DNA of 64,000 nt from Spirochaeta sp. UBA5339 (GCA_002408085.1 DHQL01000011.1:62001-126000), one strand, 5' to 3'; numbered from the stretch's first letter, positions 33,961 to 42,890 are shown. Translations and numbers: made by a program. Notes: generated by a model from the letters alone, not told the origin.

Positions 33961-35043
33961 TTAGACCAGAGGCACCAGGCAGACCGGAGTGCCTGTGGCA
34001 AAGGGAGGAAGATTCTCGCCAAGGGGATGGCCCCTGTCCGGATCGACTCTGCGGATCTGAATATCGTCAGAGTCCTGATTGGCAATAAGCAGCCAGCGGC
34101 CATCGGGGGTAAAGGAGAAGTCCCGGGGTGTCTTTCCTCGGGTGCTGAACTCATCGACCCTTGCCAGACGGGGGCGTCCTCCGCTGCGGTCAATCTCGAA
34201 GACCGTCAGGGTGTCTGTAAAGCGGTTTGAAACATAGAGGCAGTTTCCCGATGGGTGAAGCTTTACCCCGGCCGGTGCGGCCCTTCCCGCCTCGGCGGGA
34301 CTGACCGTATCATGGGTCTCCATAATCTCCATCCTTCCCTTCTCCGCTCCCTCTTCAATAATCCTGGCGCTTACAAGACGGGGTTCAAGCTCGCAGAGAA
34401 TGTAGGCAGCAGGAAGCTCAGGGTCCAGAACCAGATGACGGGGTCCCCATCCTCCGGGAAGACTCAGGGCCGCCGGCTCATGGGCTTCGGGAGCCTCCAG
34501 AGAGTGTCTTCGGACCAGATCACAGCCCAGATCGCAGATATAGATAGAACCCGTTGCCCTGTGAAAGCTGACCTGATGGGCATGAGGAGCCTCCTGTCTG
34601 ACAGGATTCTTTCCCTGTCCTTTGTATTTGAAGTCAAAAACAAGCTCATCGGGCTCTCCGTTCTCCAAAGAGAAACCGCTGACCCTTCCGTCACCGTAGG
34701 ATGCCGCAAAGAGCAGCTTCTCCTGGGGCAGAGGCAGGAGATGACAGCAGGCCCTGCCCGATACGGCCATACCGGAGCTGCTGCGGAAGAATCCTCCGCT
34801 CTCTTTTCGGAAACAGCGGATAACTCCCTCCCTCTCTTCACTCTCTGAGACAGCATAGAGAAGACCCGATTCCGGACTCCAGTGGAGCCAGGAGGGATTC
34901 TCGATATCTTCAATGGTCTGGATGACCCTGATTTCACTGCTCTCCTCATTGAATGAGAGAATTGAAATTCCCTTTCCGCATCCCCCGGGGACATGGGGCA
35001 GTACCTGTGTATAGCTTCCCAGTGCAAAAAGCTGTTCTTTCAT
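33961..35043 (-). CDS. Lactonase-type beta-propeller (6-phosphogluconolactonase YbhE family)
   Basis: 360 residues with repeated propeller blades; hallmarks are ALGSYTQ at the start, NPSWLHWSPESGLLYAVSE, RQEAPHAHQVSFH (the conserved PHxH block), GPRHLVLDP and RDFSFTPDGRWLLIANQDSD. The family hydrolyses 6-phosphogluconolactone or other sugar lactones. There is no signal peptide, so it is cytosolic. No pentose-phosphate genes adjoin; the exact lactone is inferred. Confidence 0.88.
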   Translation of the reverse strand: MKEQLFALGSYTQVLPHVPGGCGKGISILSFNEESSEIRVIQTIEDIENPSWLHWSPESGLLYAVSESEEREGVIRCFRKESGGFFRSSSGMAVSGRACCHLLPLPQEKLLFAASYGDGRVSGFSLENGEPDELVFDFKYKGQGKNPVRQEAPHAHQVSFHRATGSIYICDLGCDLVRRHSLEAPEAHEPAALSLPGGWGPRHLVLDPELPAAYILCELEPRLVSARIIEEGAEKGRMEIMETHDTVSPAEAGRAAPAGVKLHPSGNCLYVSNRFTDTLTVFEIDRSGGRPRLARVDEFSTRGKTPRDFSFTPDGRWLLIANQDSDDIQIRRVDPDRGHPLGENLPPFATGTPVCLVPLV

Positions 35044-35240
35044 TTAGGGCCTCCTGTTTCAATTATCCATAATTTCCGGCGGAATTGGGTAAAAAAAAAC
35101 AGAACCTGCGGAGGAGGTTAGGATACAGAAGCGGACAGTACTCCACGCTTACAGTTTACGGCGGAACAGGGTTGAAAAATTTCTGCCCGCCGACCATGAA
35201 ATTTCGCTGTATTTGTCATTTCCGAAGAGGACTAAACCCT

Positions 35241-35270
35241 TTCCAGAAACAGGGGGAAAGATGATATAAT
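35241..35270 (+). promoter_or_regulatory. Promoter of the molybdopterin operon
   Basis: TTCCAG at 35241-35246, 18-bp spacer, TATAAT at 35265-35270. Transcription from about 35277 would give a leader of ~200 nt before moeA. Confidence 0.55.
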
Positions 35271-35276
35271 GGGAGT

Positions 35277-35476
35277 CGGCGGAACAGCCTGAAAAGAACT
35301 ACAATTGCCGTCGTCCCCCGAAGGGACGGGCAGATTACAATAAACAGGAACTGCGGTATTCCCGTCAAGGTAAAGATAAGCGCCCACCGGCATGACCACC
35401 TTGAAAAATACCGCCCCCGAGAGGAGGTGGATACTCTGTTCATCTCCTCTTCAACACTACTGGAAGGATTGCAGCC
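35277..35476 (+). promoter_or_regulatory. Structured ~200-nt leader RNA, candidate Moco/tungsten-cofactor riboswitch
   Basis: The leader folds into discrete stems: TGCC/GGCA plus GTCCC/GGGAC around CCGAA (35306-35332), and GCGGTATT (35353-35360) with AATACCGC (35407-35414) enclosing AAGGT/ACCTT (35367-35371 with 35398-35402). Two further pairings exclude one another: CCACCT (35396-35401) with AGGTGG (35425-35430), or AGAGGAG (35420-35426) with CTCCTCT (35444-35450). Competing helices just before a translation start, in front of cofactor synthesis genes, suit a riboswitch. I cannot match it to the Moco RNA consensus from memory. The rest of the gap (35044-35240) shows nothing convincing. Confidence 0.45.
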
Positions 35477-36646
35477 TTGATTGGACTATCAGATATATAC
35501 AGAATTCTGGATGACCAGAACTACAGCCCCCGGACAGAAAAGGTACCCCTGAATCAGGCAGTCGGCAGACTCCTGCCTGCCTCTGTCTTTTCCACACTGG
35601 ACGCCCCTCCCTTTGACAAGTCGGCCATGGACGGCTGGGCGGTCAGCGCCGGGGACGGGAAGGGCCCCTGGAGAGTAATGGAAACCGTGGCTGCGGGTGA
35701 GGTCTCCTCAAGAGAAGCCCTGAAAGCCGGTGAGTGCGCCGCCATAATGACGGGAGCAAAGATTCCCGAGGGCTGCGGCAAAGTGATCCGTATCGAATAC
35801 ACCCGGCGCGAGGGGGACATGGTCTATCTGGAAACAGGGGAACCCTTTCAGAACATCATCTTCAAGGGGCAGAATATGAAGTCCAGAGACCTTGTTCTGA
35901 GCCCCCGCCGTCTGACTCCCGGTGATATCGGCATACTAGCTTCCCTGGGACTGGCCGAGGTGGATGCAGCGGTCCCTCCCCGCATCGGTATTATCACCAC
36001 GGGTTCGGAGATAAAAGAACCCGGTCAGGTCCTGATGGACGGTGAGATCTATAACAGCAACGGCCCCCAGCTGATCGCCCAGGCTGCGGCATCAGGTTGT
36101 CCGGCGCGGTACTACGGAATAACTCCTGATAACAGAGAGGCTCTGGAGGAGATAATCCGGAAGGGTCTGGATGAAAATGATATTCTGATCCTCTCGGGGG
36201 GAGTCTCCATGGGGGAGTTCGACTTTGTTCCCGGAGCCCTTGAAAAACTGGGTGTGGAAAAGAGCTTTCACAAGGCCTCCATAAAACCAGGCAAACCCAT
36301 CTGGTTCGGCCGCCGGGAGGACTGCTTTGTCTTCGGACTTCCGGGAAACCCGGTGTCCACCTATGTCCTCTTTGAGGTCTTTGTCAGGCATCTGATTTAC
36401 CGGTTCTGCGGCCTTGAGTTCAAACCCTTTTCTGTTAAGGGTGAACTGGGAGAAGCAATCACAAGAGAGACCTGGGACCGCACGGAATTTCTTCCGGTCT
36501 TCTTCCGGGACGGGAAGATCTATCCCGTCTCCTATCACGGTTCATCCCATCTGAATGCCATGGCCTTTGCCGACGGCCTTGTGATTGTTGATCAGGGAGT
36601 GCAGAATATAGATCAGGGAGAAATAGCAGATGTTAGACTCTTATAA
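35477..36646 (+). CDS. moeA: Molybdopterin molybdenumtransferase MoeA
   Basis: 389 residues from TTG 35477 (GGAAGG nine bases upstream). It shows APPFDKSAMDGWAV, MTGAKIPEG, ITTGSEI, ILSGGVSMGEFDF and FGLPGNPVST, the normal MoeA domain order. It inserts molybdate (or tungstate) into adenylylated molybdopterin. It heads a six-gene pterin cofactor operon and overlaps moaA by 17 bp. Given the convergent aldehyde ferredoxin oxidoreductase, tungsten may be the physiological metal; that is inference. Confidence 0.95.
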   Translation: MIGLSDIYRILDDQNYSPRTEKVPLNQAVGRLLPASVFSTLDAPPFDKSAMDGWAVSAGDGKGPWRVMETVAAGEVSSREALKAGECAAIMTGAKIPEGCGKVIRIEYTRREGDMVYLETGEPFQNIIFKGQNMKSRDLVLSPRRLTPGDIGILASLGLAEVDAAVPPRIGIITTGSEIKEPGQVLMDGEIYNSNGPQLIAQAAASGCPARYYGITPDNREALEEIIRKGLDENDILILSGGVSMGEFDFVPGALEKLGVEKSFHKASIKPGKPIWFGRREDCFVFGLPGNPVSTYVLFEVFVRHLIYRFCGLEFKPFSVKGELGEAITRETWDRTEFLPVFFRDGKIYPVSYHGSSHLNAMAFADGLVIVDQGVQNIDQGEIADVRLL

Positions 36647-37433
36647 CAGAGAGATTACATACCTGAGGATCTCGGTCACTGACCGCTGCAACCTGCGCTG
36701 CGTCTACTGCATGCCCGAAGAGGGTGTGGTACAGAAAAGACATGATGATATCTTAAGCTTTGAAGAGATCACCACCATAGCCCGCGAAGCAGCTAGGCTG
36801 GGAATCTGCAAGATCCGCCTCACCGGTGGTGAGCCCCTGGTGCGCAAAGGGATCTGCTCCCTGGTAAAACAGCTCAGTGATATAGAGGGGATAGACACGC
36901 TTGCCATGACCACCAACGGTCACTTTCTGCCCCTGTATGCGGCAGAGCTGAAAGAGGCGGGCCTTTCAAGTATCAATATTTCCCTGGATACCCTGGACCC
37001 GGAGCGCTATAAGAAACTGACCCGGGGCGGCAGACTGGAAGGGGTACTTGAAGGAATAGAAGCGGCCCTTAACCAGAATTTTCCGATCAAAATCAATATG
37101 GTTGTCTCCGATGAGACCACAATGGATGAGATCAGCCGGATGAATGAGTACTGCTCTGAGAAGGGAATCAGACTCCAGAAGATCAGAGAGTACGACCTGA
37201 AAGAGGACAAGTTCGAGAAGGAGGAGATCGTCTACCAGAGACCACCTCCCTGTGCCGGCTGCAACCGGATACGCCTCCTCTCGGGGGGAACCATAAAACC
37301 CTGTCTCCACTCGGACCAGGAGATCAGAATAAACAAAGACAACATCAGAGAGAGCCTTATCCAGGCAGTACGGAGCAAACCCCGCTGCGGCGGCAGCTGC
37401 TCCAGCCGGAATATGGTGGAGATCGGAGGATAG
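36630..37433 (+). CDS. moaA: GTP 3',8-cyclase MoaA, short form
   Basis: 267 residues, about 60 fewer than usual. The radical-SAM cluster CNLRCVYC, the LTGGEP loop and SINISLDTLDPE are normal. The C-terminal second cluster CAGCNRIRLLSGGTIKPC and the final RNMVEIGG are also present. The missing length falls between the barrel and the second cluster, so it is a compact variant rather than a truncation. It turns GTP into 3',8-cyclo-GTP, the first step of molybdopterin synthesis. Confidence 0.92.
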   Translation: MLDSYNREITYLRISVTDRCNLRCVYCMPEEGVVQKRHDDILSFEEITTIAREAARLGICKIRLTGGEPLVRKGICSLVKQLSDIEGIDTLAMTTNGHFLPLYAAELKEAGLSSINISLDTLDPERYKKLTRGGRLEGVLEGIEAALNQNFPIKINMVVSDETTMDEISRMNEYCSEKGIRLQKIREYDLKEDKFEKEEIVYQRPPPCAGCNRIRLLSGGTIKPCLHSDQEIRINKDNIRESLIQAVRSKPRCGGSCSSRNMVEIGG

Positions 37434-37434
37434 A

Positions 37435-37917
37435 ATGAAGGAAACGGGGAAACTCTCCCATATAGATGAGAAGGGCAGTGCCCGGATGGTGGACGTATCG
37501 GCCAAGCCGGTGATTCACAGAACAGCCATCGCCGAAGGCAAGATCTTCTGCGCCCCCGAAACCCTGGCCCTTATAAGGGAGAACCAGATTAAAAAGGGCG
37601 ATGTACTGACAACAGCCAACCTGGCGGGAGTAATGGGCGCCAAGCAGACATCAAGCCTGATTCCCCTCTGTCACAACATTGTTATGGATCAGGCCGCCCT
37701 GGATCTGGAAATCGAAGAGGACGGGATCAGAATTACCGCAAAGACCGTATGCACCGACAAGACCGGGATCGAGATGGAGGCCCTTACGGCGGTCTCCGTG
37801 GCGGCCCTGACGGTCTATGATATGTGCAAAGCCGTGGACAAAAAGATGAGGATCGGGGAGATCCGGCTTATTGAAAAAACAAAGACTCCCCTCCCCCCGG
37901 CTGCTGCAGCTGTCTGA
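37435..37917 (+). CDS. moaC: Cyclic pyranopterin monophosphate synthase MoaC
   Basis: 160 residues with LSHIDEKGSARMVDVSAK at the start, LIPLCHNI (catalytic His) and DKTGIEMEALTAVSVAALTVYDMCKA. It makes cPMP from cyclo-GTP. It starts one base after the moaA stop. MoaD/MoaE and MoeB are not in the window. Confidence 0.95.
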   Translation: MKETGKLSHIDEKGSARMVDVSAKPVIHRTAIAEGKIFCAPETLALIRENQIKKGDVLTTANLAGVMGAKQTSSLIPLCHNIVMDQAALDLEIEEDGIRITAKTVCTDKTGIEMEALTAVSVAALTVYDMCKAVDKKMRIGEIRLIEKTKTPLPPAAAAV

Positions 37918-37937
37918 GATTTAACCAAGGACTGAAA

Positions 37938-38375
37938 ATGACTGAGTTTAAAATACTTTCCATCAATATATCCCGTAAAAAGGGCGAACAGAAAACTCCG
38001 GTGGATGAAGCCGAACTGAAGGTTGATCACGGAATTGTGGGGGATGCCCATGCAGGGGACTGGCACAGACAGATCTCAATGCTTGCCGATGAGGACGTGG
38101 AGTCCATGCGGGGACAGGGCATCGAACTGAACTACGGCGACTTTGCCGAAAACATCACCACAAAGGGTATCGATCTTGCGACACTTCCCGTGGGGACCCG
38201 TCTCAACCTCGGCGAGTGCGAGGTGGAGGTCACCCAGATCGGCAAGGAGTGCCACCACGGCTGCGCCATCTATCAGGCCGTGGGAGACTGTGTGATGCCC
38301 CGGAAGGGAATCTTCGTCAAGGTGATTAAGGGAGGTGTGATCACAGGTGAAAGTAACTGTTCTTACAATCAGTGA
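37938..38375 (+). CDS. MOSC-domain protein 1
   Basis: 145 residues, a minimal MOSC domain: LKVDHGIVGDAHAGDWHRQISML, GDFAENITTKGIDL and IGKECHHGCAIYQAVGDC. MOSC domains bind molybdopterin and often handle sulfur transfer to the metal; these short stand-alone forms sit in Mo/W cofactor operons. It overlaps mogA by 29 bp. Confidence 0.9.
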   Translation: MTEFKILSINISRKKGEQKTPVDEAELKVDHGIVGDAHAGDWHRQISMLADEDVESMRGQGIELNYGDFAENITTKGIDLATLPVGTRLNLGECEVEVTQIGKECHHGCAIYQAVGDCVMPRKGIFVKVIKGGVITGESNCSYNQ

Positions 38376-38814
38376 CAGGGCCAGCCGGGGAGAGTATGAG
38401 GATCTGTCGGGCCCCGAAATCCAGTCGATCCTTGAGGAAAGCCTCCCCGAGTGCGGCGTCAGCCGTCTGGTAGTCCCCGATGAAGCCGATGCCATAAGAA
38501 AGGCCCTTGACGGGGCCCTGGGAGAGGACTGGATCATCACCACTGGAGGAACGGGAATATCCCCCCGGGACATCACCCCCGAAGTCTGCCGTGAGTTCTG
38601 CGACAGGGAGCTGCCGGGCATCTCGGAAACCCTGAGGGCCGAGTCCCTGAAGGAGACCCCCATGGCCATGCTGAGCCGGGGCTACGCGGGGATGAAAGGC
38701 CGGACCCTGGTGGTCAACTTCCCGGGCTCCCTGAAGGCGGTCAGGCTCTGCACCAGAGTACTGATCCCCGTGATGGATCACAGCATTGATATGCTCAGGG
38801 GCCACGGCCACTGA
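38347..38814 (+). CDS. mogA: Molybdopterin adenylyltransferase MogA/MoaB
   Basis: 155 residues from GTG 38347 (GGGAGG upstream). MoCF_BD fold: TISDRASRGEYEDLSGP, then ITTGGTGISPRDITPE, and VNFPGSLKAV at the end. It activates molybdopterin by adenylylation before MoeA adds the metal. Confidence 0.93.
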   Translation: MKVTVLTISDRASRGEYEDLSGPEIQSILEESLPECGVSRLVVPDEADAIRKALDGALGEDWIITTGGTGISPRDITPEVCREFCDRELPGISETLRAESLKETPMAMLSRGYAGMKGRTLVVNFPGSLKAVRLCTRVLIPVMDHSIDMLRGHGH

Positions 38815-38855
38815 ACAGGGCCGGCTGCCAGGTCGAACTGAATAAGGAGAGGAGT

Positions 38856-39287
38856 ATGGCCCATGTATCGGGAATATTTATCAAAGAGACAAAGGACGGC
38901 CTCCGCAGAGAGATAGAAGAGGGAATGTTCCTGGAGAACCACGGTCTTGAAGGAGACTTCAACTCCGGCGAAGGGCCCCGTCAGGTCTGCCTGCTCCGCA
39001 GAGAGGACAGGGCAGAGGTGGAAAAGGACGACCGGGACGGTCTCTGCTTTCCCCGTTTCCTTGAGACCATTCAGATCGAAGGCCTGGACAGTGAGGCCCT
39101 CGAGAAGGGGAGCTGGCTCCGCATCGGCGACACCATAATGAAGGTCACCGTTACAGGAAAGAAGTGCTGGCCCGAGTGTGAGATTATCAGGGCCAAATCC
39201 ACATGCGCCCTGGCAAAGTCCGCCCGGTTTCTGGCGGTTCTGGAATCGGGAAGGGTCAGAAAGGGAGACGAAGTCACCCCGATCTAG
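38856..39287 (+). CDS. MOSC-domain protein 2
   Basis: 143 residues, a second minimal MOSC domain (IEEGMFLENHGLEGDFNSG, RQVCLL, IGDTIMKVTVTGKKCWPECEII). It is quite diverged from MOSC 1, and the His-rich pocket segment of MOSC 1 (CHHGC) is replaced by CWPEC. Last gene of the operon, with GGAGAGGAG before ATG 38856. Confidence 0.88.
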   Translation: MAHVSGIFIKETKDGLRREIEEGMFLENHGLEGDFNSGEGPRQVCLLRREDRAEVEKDDRDGLCFPRFLETIQIEGLDSEALEKGSWLRIGDTIMKVTVTGKKCWPECEIIRAKSTCALAKSARFLAVLESGRVRKGDEVTPI

Positions 39288-39324
39288 CACACCGCTCCAG
39301 TCAGCCCGAACCGAAGCCGGACCA

Positions 39325-41184
39325 TCAGGCCATCAGTTTCCGCAGGTCTCCCTCGGAGGGACCGCCGTCGGCGCCGTATCCCCGCTTTCTGTAGTACTGC
39401 CGGACCATCCGTTCCACGGGAACTACCGTATTCTTCCCCTTGAAGGGAGTATTCTTTTCATGGGTAAAGCGCCGCGGCAGAGAGTCCTCGGCAGGGTCCA
39501 TCCCCATCTGAACATTCATCCAGCGTTCCAGCTTGTTAATTCTCTCTCCGGCCCGGATAAAGTCCCATTTTTTCATCCTGATTCCCGTAACCGACCAGAA
39601 GTAGCTGCTCAGGATGCTCCAGTCCATCAGGGCCATGGCCAGCTTCGGCATGGTTATGGTTGCGGCCTTCAGTACAAACTTCGGCAGAAACCTTGGAATT
39701 ACGGGCTCGGTCATTATGCCGAAGACCGAGAAGAGACAGACCTGAAGGGAGTTGACCCCGGTGTAGAGGTCCTCAAGAAAAACAACCCAGTCCGCCTTGC
39801 CCATGGCTGTATGGGGCGGCATATATCCCAGAAGCTGCTCCATGGCGATCATATAGGAGCCCAAATGACAGCCCCCCTTGTTGTGGACGGCGTAGCCGAG
39901 GCCGTGACCCCAGCTGGACCGGGGATCATAGGCGGCCACCTCGATTCCCTTCACCTGTATGGCAAAATCCTCACCACCATATCTGCGGCTCAGTAACCGG
40001 GAACCCAGGGCCAGCTCAGCCCCCTCCCCCTTCATTTGTGCAATATCACGGAGGGTCTGTTCGATATTATCCGTCTTTCCAAAGGCTAGTTCCGTCTCCC
40101 GGAGCCCCTTCTCACCGGCCTCCATGGCCCAGGCGATGGTTCCGCCGGCGGAGATGGTGTCCATCCCCAGCTCGTTCATAACCTCGTTCCACCGGCCGAT
40201 CAGATCGGGATCGTAGTTTTCGATATTGCTGCCGAACATACCCGTTGTCTCATATTCGGGGATCTGCCGCATCTTTCCGTCGGGGTAGCGACCCTTGTGG
40301 CCGCAGAGCACCGAGCAGTGGCGGCAGGAAGAGTGCCGGGTGGAGTACTTCTCGGCCATCAGCTCACCCGAGTTCTTCTGAACATCAGGGTGGCTGCGGT
40401 CCCGGAAATTCCTGACCGGGGCAAAGCCCTTCTCCATGCCGATATTCACATTCACATTGGTTCCGTAATAGCGGTAGCTCCGGGTCATGTTGTTCCGGAG
40501 AATGTACTTCCTGGCCCTCTTAACGGTGGCCTCGAAACGAAGCGGCAGGGCCGGCTTGTTAAGGACCTCTTTTCCACGGGCCACAATGGCCTTCAGATTC
40601 TTGGAGCCCATTACGGCCCCCACACCGCCGCGGCCTGCGAAACGGTGGCCCGAACAGATATTGGCATAGAGGACCCGGTTCTCGCCTGCGGGGCCGATCA
40701 CTGCCGCCCCCTCCTTGACCGTCAGCTTCAGGGAGTCCTGAACCTTATGGGTTCCCTGTCCCCAGAGCTCTGCAGCAGACTCGAAGGAGGCGCCGTCCCT
40801 GTCGATTCTCAGGGTCACCGGACTGTCGGCGGCACCGGAGATAATTACACCGTCCCATCCGGCGGTCTTGCAGGCTTCACCGAAGGGGCCTCCGCAGGAG
40901 GAGCCCACCATAAGTCCCGTCAGGGGAGAGCGGGTCAGAACCTCGAAGCGGGCCGTACAGGGCGCTCCTGTTCCAAGCATCACTCCCATGGAGAAGATCA
41001 GGAGATTATCGGGGCCCAGAGGATCCGCATCTTTCAGCTTTTCCTTCGGAAGACGGTCATGGTAGATCTTCAGAGCCAGTCCCTTGCCGCCGATGTAGGC
41101 TGCAAGGTCTTCCGGCGAGACATCATAGACCGACCAGCTTTGGTCAGCAAGATTGATATCAAGGTACCGGGCAGTTTTAATCAT
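39325..41184 (-). CDS. Tungsten-type aldehyde ferredoxin oxidoreductase
   Basis: 619 residues from ATG 41184 (GGAG seven bases upstream). AOR family features: ARYLDINLADQSW start, GGKGLALKI, GVGAVMGSKNLKAIVARG, the cluster cysteines CRHCSVLC and a fourth in GVNSLQVCLF, and DTISAGGTIAWAMEA. These enzymes use a tungsten bis-pterin and one 4Fe-4S cluster to oxidise aldehydes (or reduce acids) with ferredoxin. It overlaps the polyferredoxin gene by 8 bp and converges on the Mo/W cofactor operon. Confidence 0.92.
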   Translation of the reverse strand: MIKTARYLDINLADQSWSVYDVSPEDLAAYIGGKGLALKIYHDRLPKEKLKDADPLGPDNLLIFSMGVMLGTGAPCTARFEVLTRSPLTGLMVGSSCGGPFGEACKTAGWDGVIISGAADSPVTLRIDRDGASFESAAELWGQGTHKVQDSLKLTVKEGAAVIGPAGENRVLYANICSGHRFAGRGGVGAVMGSKNLKAIVARGKEVLNKPALPLRFEATVKRARKYILRNNMTRSYRYYGTNVNVNIGMEKGFAPVRNFRDRSHPDVQKNSGELMAEKYSTRHSSCRHCSVLCGHKGRYPDGKMRQIPEYETTGMFGSNIENYDPDLIGRWNEVMNELGMDTISAGGTIAWAMEAGEKGLRETELAFGKTDNIEQTLRDIAQMKGEGAELALGSRLLSRRYGGEDFAIQVKGIEVAAYDPRSSWGHGLGYAVHNKGGCHLGSYMIAMEQLLGYMPPHTAMGKADWVVFLEDLYTGVNSLQVCLFSVFGIMTEPVIPRFLPKFVLKAATITMPKLAMALMDWSILSSYFWSVTGIRMKKWDFIRAGERINKLERWMNVQMGMDPAEDSLPRRFTHEKNTPFKGKNTVVPVERMVRQYYRKRGYGADGGPSEGDLRKLMA

Positions 41185-41596
41185 CGGCAGCCTCCATAAC
41201 AATTGCAGAGAACTGACAATTGGTCAGACACCATCCGCAGGAGATGCACTTGTCCGGTTCAGCCAGAACCGCATGGTTCCGGTGAAAGGAAGAGTATTCA
41301 TCCTTCATGGCCAGAGCATTCACGGGACAGACGGCCACACAGTTTTCACAGGCGTAGCAGTTCTCCTCTATGATCCGGGGACGGAGCCAATGGTCTCTCT
41401 TTGTGCGTTTCACTGCATCCCCTTCACCGTTCCGGACCGCTCCCTTGGGACAGACCCGGCCGCAGGACCCACAGTCGATGCAGAGTACTCCTTCAATGAT
41501 ATGAAGTTCTTTTATTTCGCCTGAGATGGCGGATGTGGGACAGATCCTTTTGCAGGCTCCGCAGCCGATGCATCCGGATACAATTAAATGAGCCAT
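41177..41596 (-). CDS. Polyferredoxin subunit of the AOR
   Basis: 139 residues from ATG 41596 (GGAGG five bases upstream). Four 4Fe-4S cysteine sets: CIGCGACKRIC, CIDCGSCGRVC, CYACENCVAVC and CISCGWCLTNC. Upstream of, and overlapping, the AOR gene, it is the natural electron acceptor or relay subunit. Confidence 0.9.
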   Translation of the reverse strand: MAHLIVSGCIGCGACKRICPTSAISGEIKELHIIEGVLCIDCGSCGRVCPKGAVRNGEGDAVKRTKRDHWLRPRIIEENCYACENCVAVCPVNALAMKDEYSSFHRNHAVLAEPDKCISCGWCLTNCQFSAIVMEAADD

Positions 41597-41698
41597 GTAT
41601 CCTCCGGGAGTATTTCTGTTGAACAACTCTATAATAAGCCCGGATCTTCAATCCGGCAATGAGTTCCTGCTCATGAATACTTCACGAAAGAGGGGTTG

Positions 41699-42007
41699 TC
41701 AGGGTGAAAAGGTCAGCTTGATCTCCTCATCTTCATCCTGTTCCATGACAAAGCTGCCGGTAAAATTCAGGGAGAAGCCGATATTGCCGGCCATTTCCGA
41801 TATAAGTTCATCCTTCAGCTTAATGCGTTCGTCATCGGGACAATCACCGTTGAAGTAGATATTGAGCTCGTGATTCTCTATGCCGAACTGAATCAGATAG
41901 GCTGAGTGATCGGGAAAGATCAGATCCTCGTAGACATGGGAGATCTCAAGTCCCATTCTGTTAAGCCCCTCTTTTACAAATCCCAGGGGTTTCGGGGGAA
42001 ATACCAT
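41699..42007 (-). CDS. Hypothetical acidic 102-residue protein
   Basis: No family recognised. The chain starts MVFPPKPLGFVKEG, is predicted to be alternating strand and helix (AYLIQFGIENHELNIYFNG, ELISEMAGNIGFSLNFTG) and ends in an acidic EQDEDEEIKLTFSP tail. There is no signal or membrane segment. It sits alone between the polyferredoxin and hemolysin III-like genes; the 205 bp after its start (42008-42212) hold nothing I can name. Confidence 0.6.
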   Translation of the reverse strand: MVFPPKPLGFVKEGLNRMGLEISHVYEDLIFPDHSAYLIQFGIENHELNIYFNGDCPDDERIKLKDELISEMAGNIGFSLNFTGSFVMEQDEDEEIKLTFSP

Positions 42008-42212
42008 TTTTGCCTCCAGTACCCATCAGAGGTGCAAAATGCATACCAGAATTGCAATAGAACCTGAAAACAGCACCGAATCCCGCTGCTGCAGGATTGT
42101 GAAGCACTGGAAAGAAGAATTTCCACACATTTTCGTGGCTGCTGCCGGGATTTTTTACATCTCAGTAGAAATCCCCCGGCATCCCGCGTCAGCGTCAGTA
42201 CGCACCGCAGGC

Positions 42213-42890
42213 CTAAACAATCAGAGGCAGAACAATGGTATAGATCCCTCCGAAGAAGAAGGCCGAACCCGCCAGAACAAAGATATGCCACACCGCATGA
42301 TAGAAGGGCATCTTCTTGGCAGCGTAAAAGAGAGTACCCACTGTATAGGCAAGTCCGCCCCCCAGCATCCAGTAAAGAGCCTGGATCGGAAGAGCCTCTT
42401 TGAAATCCGATACAAAGAACACAACCAGCCAGCCCATGGCCAGATAGATCAGGGTGTGAAGGACCTTCATCCTCCCCCAGAAGAGCAGTTTAAACACCGT
42501 TCCCAGGACCACAATGGACCAGACAATGGCCAGAAGAAGAGACCTCTTCCCATCAGGCAGGGTCATGCAGAAGGGGGTGTAGGTTCCGGCAATCAGAATA
42601 TAGATATTCACATGGTCCAGAATTCTTAAAAACCGCTTCCAGCTGGAAGGTTTGATCATATGGTAGATGGAAGAGGAGACGTAGCTGAGGATCATGGAGA
42701 TCCCGAAAACAGCAAGGGCGATCTTCGATTCTGCCGAAGCCCCGGAAGCGGAGTGAAGCATCAGAACAAGGGCTGTTACCGATAGAATGGCACCGATACC
42801 GTGGGTAATGGAGTTTGCCAGCTCCTCCTTCGGGGAGTCATGACTGTGGAGTGTTATATGGGCGTCCAGCCAGCGGGAAACAGGATTCAA
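42213..42890 (-). CDS. Hemolysin III/YqfA (PAQR) family membrane protein
   Basis: 225 residues, seven TM helices. Metal-site motifs: EELANSITHGIG, SSIYHM, DHVNIYILIAGTYTPF and a late HAVWHIFVL. The family is related to eukaryotic progestin/adipoQ receptors; bacterial members are linked to membrane lipid homeostasis, and hemolysis is not a proven role. Confidence 0.9.
   Translation of the reverse strand: MNPVSRWLDAHITLHSHDSPKEELANSITHGIGAILSVTALVLMLHSASGASAESKIALAVFGISMILSYVSSSIYHMIKPSSWKRFLRILDHVNIYILIAGTYTPFCMTLPDGKRSLLLAIVWSIVVLGTVFKLLFWGRMKVLHTLIYLAMGWLVVFFVSDFKEALPIQALYWMLGGGLAYTVGTLFYAAKKMPFYHAVWHIFVLAGSAFFFGGIYTIVLPLIV

Noticed and set aside
36630..37433. Frameshift or truncation in moaA
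   Set aside because: Both ends and both iron-sulfur motifs are in one frame and the C-terminal RNMVEIGG is present, so it is a short variant, not a broken gene.
42008..42212. Small gene or RNA between the hypothetical protein and the hemolysin III-like gene
   Set aside because: No frame with a ribosome site, and no strong hairpin with a T-tract on either strand.
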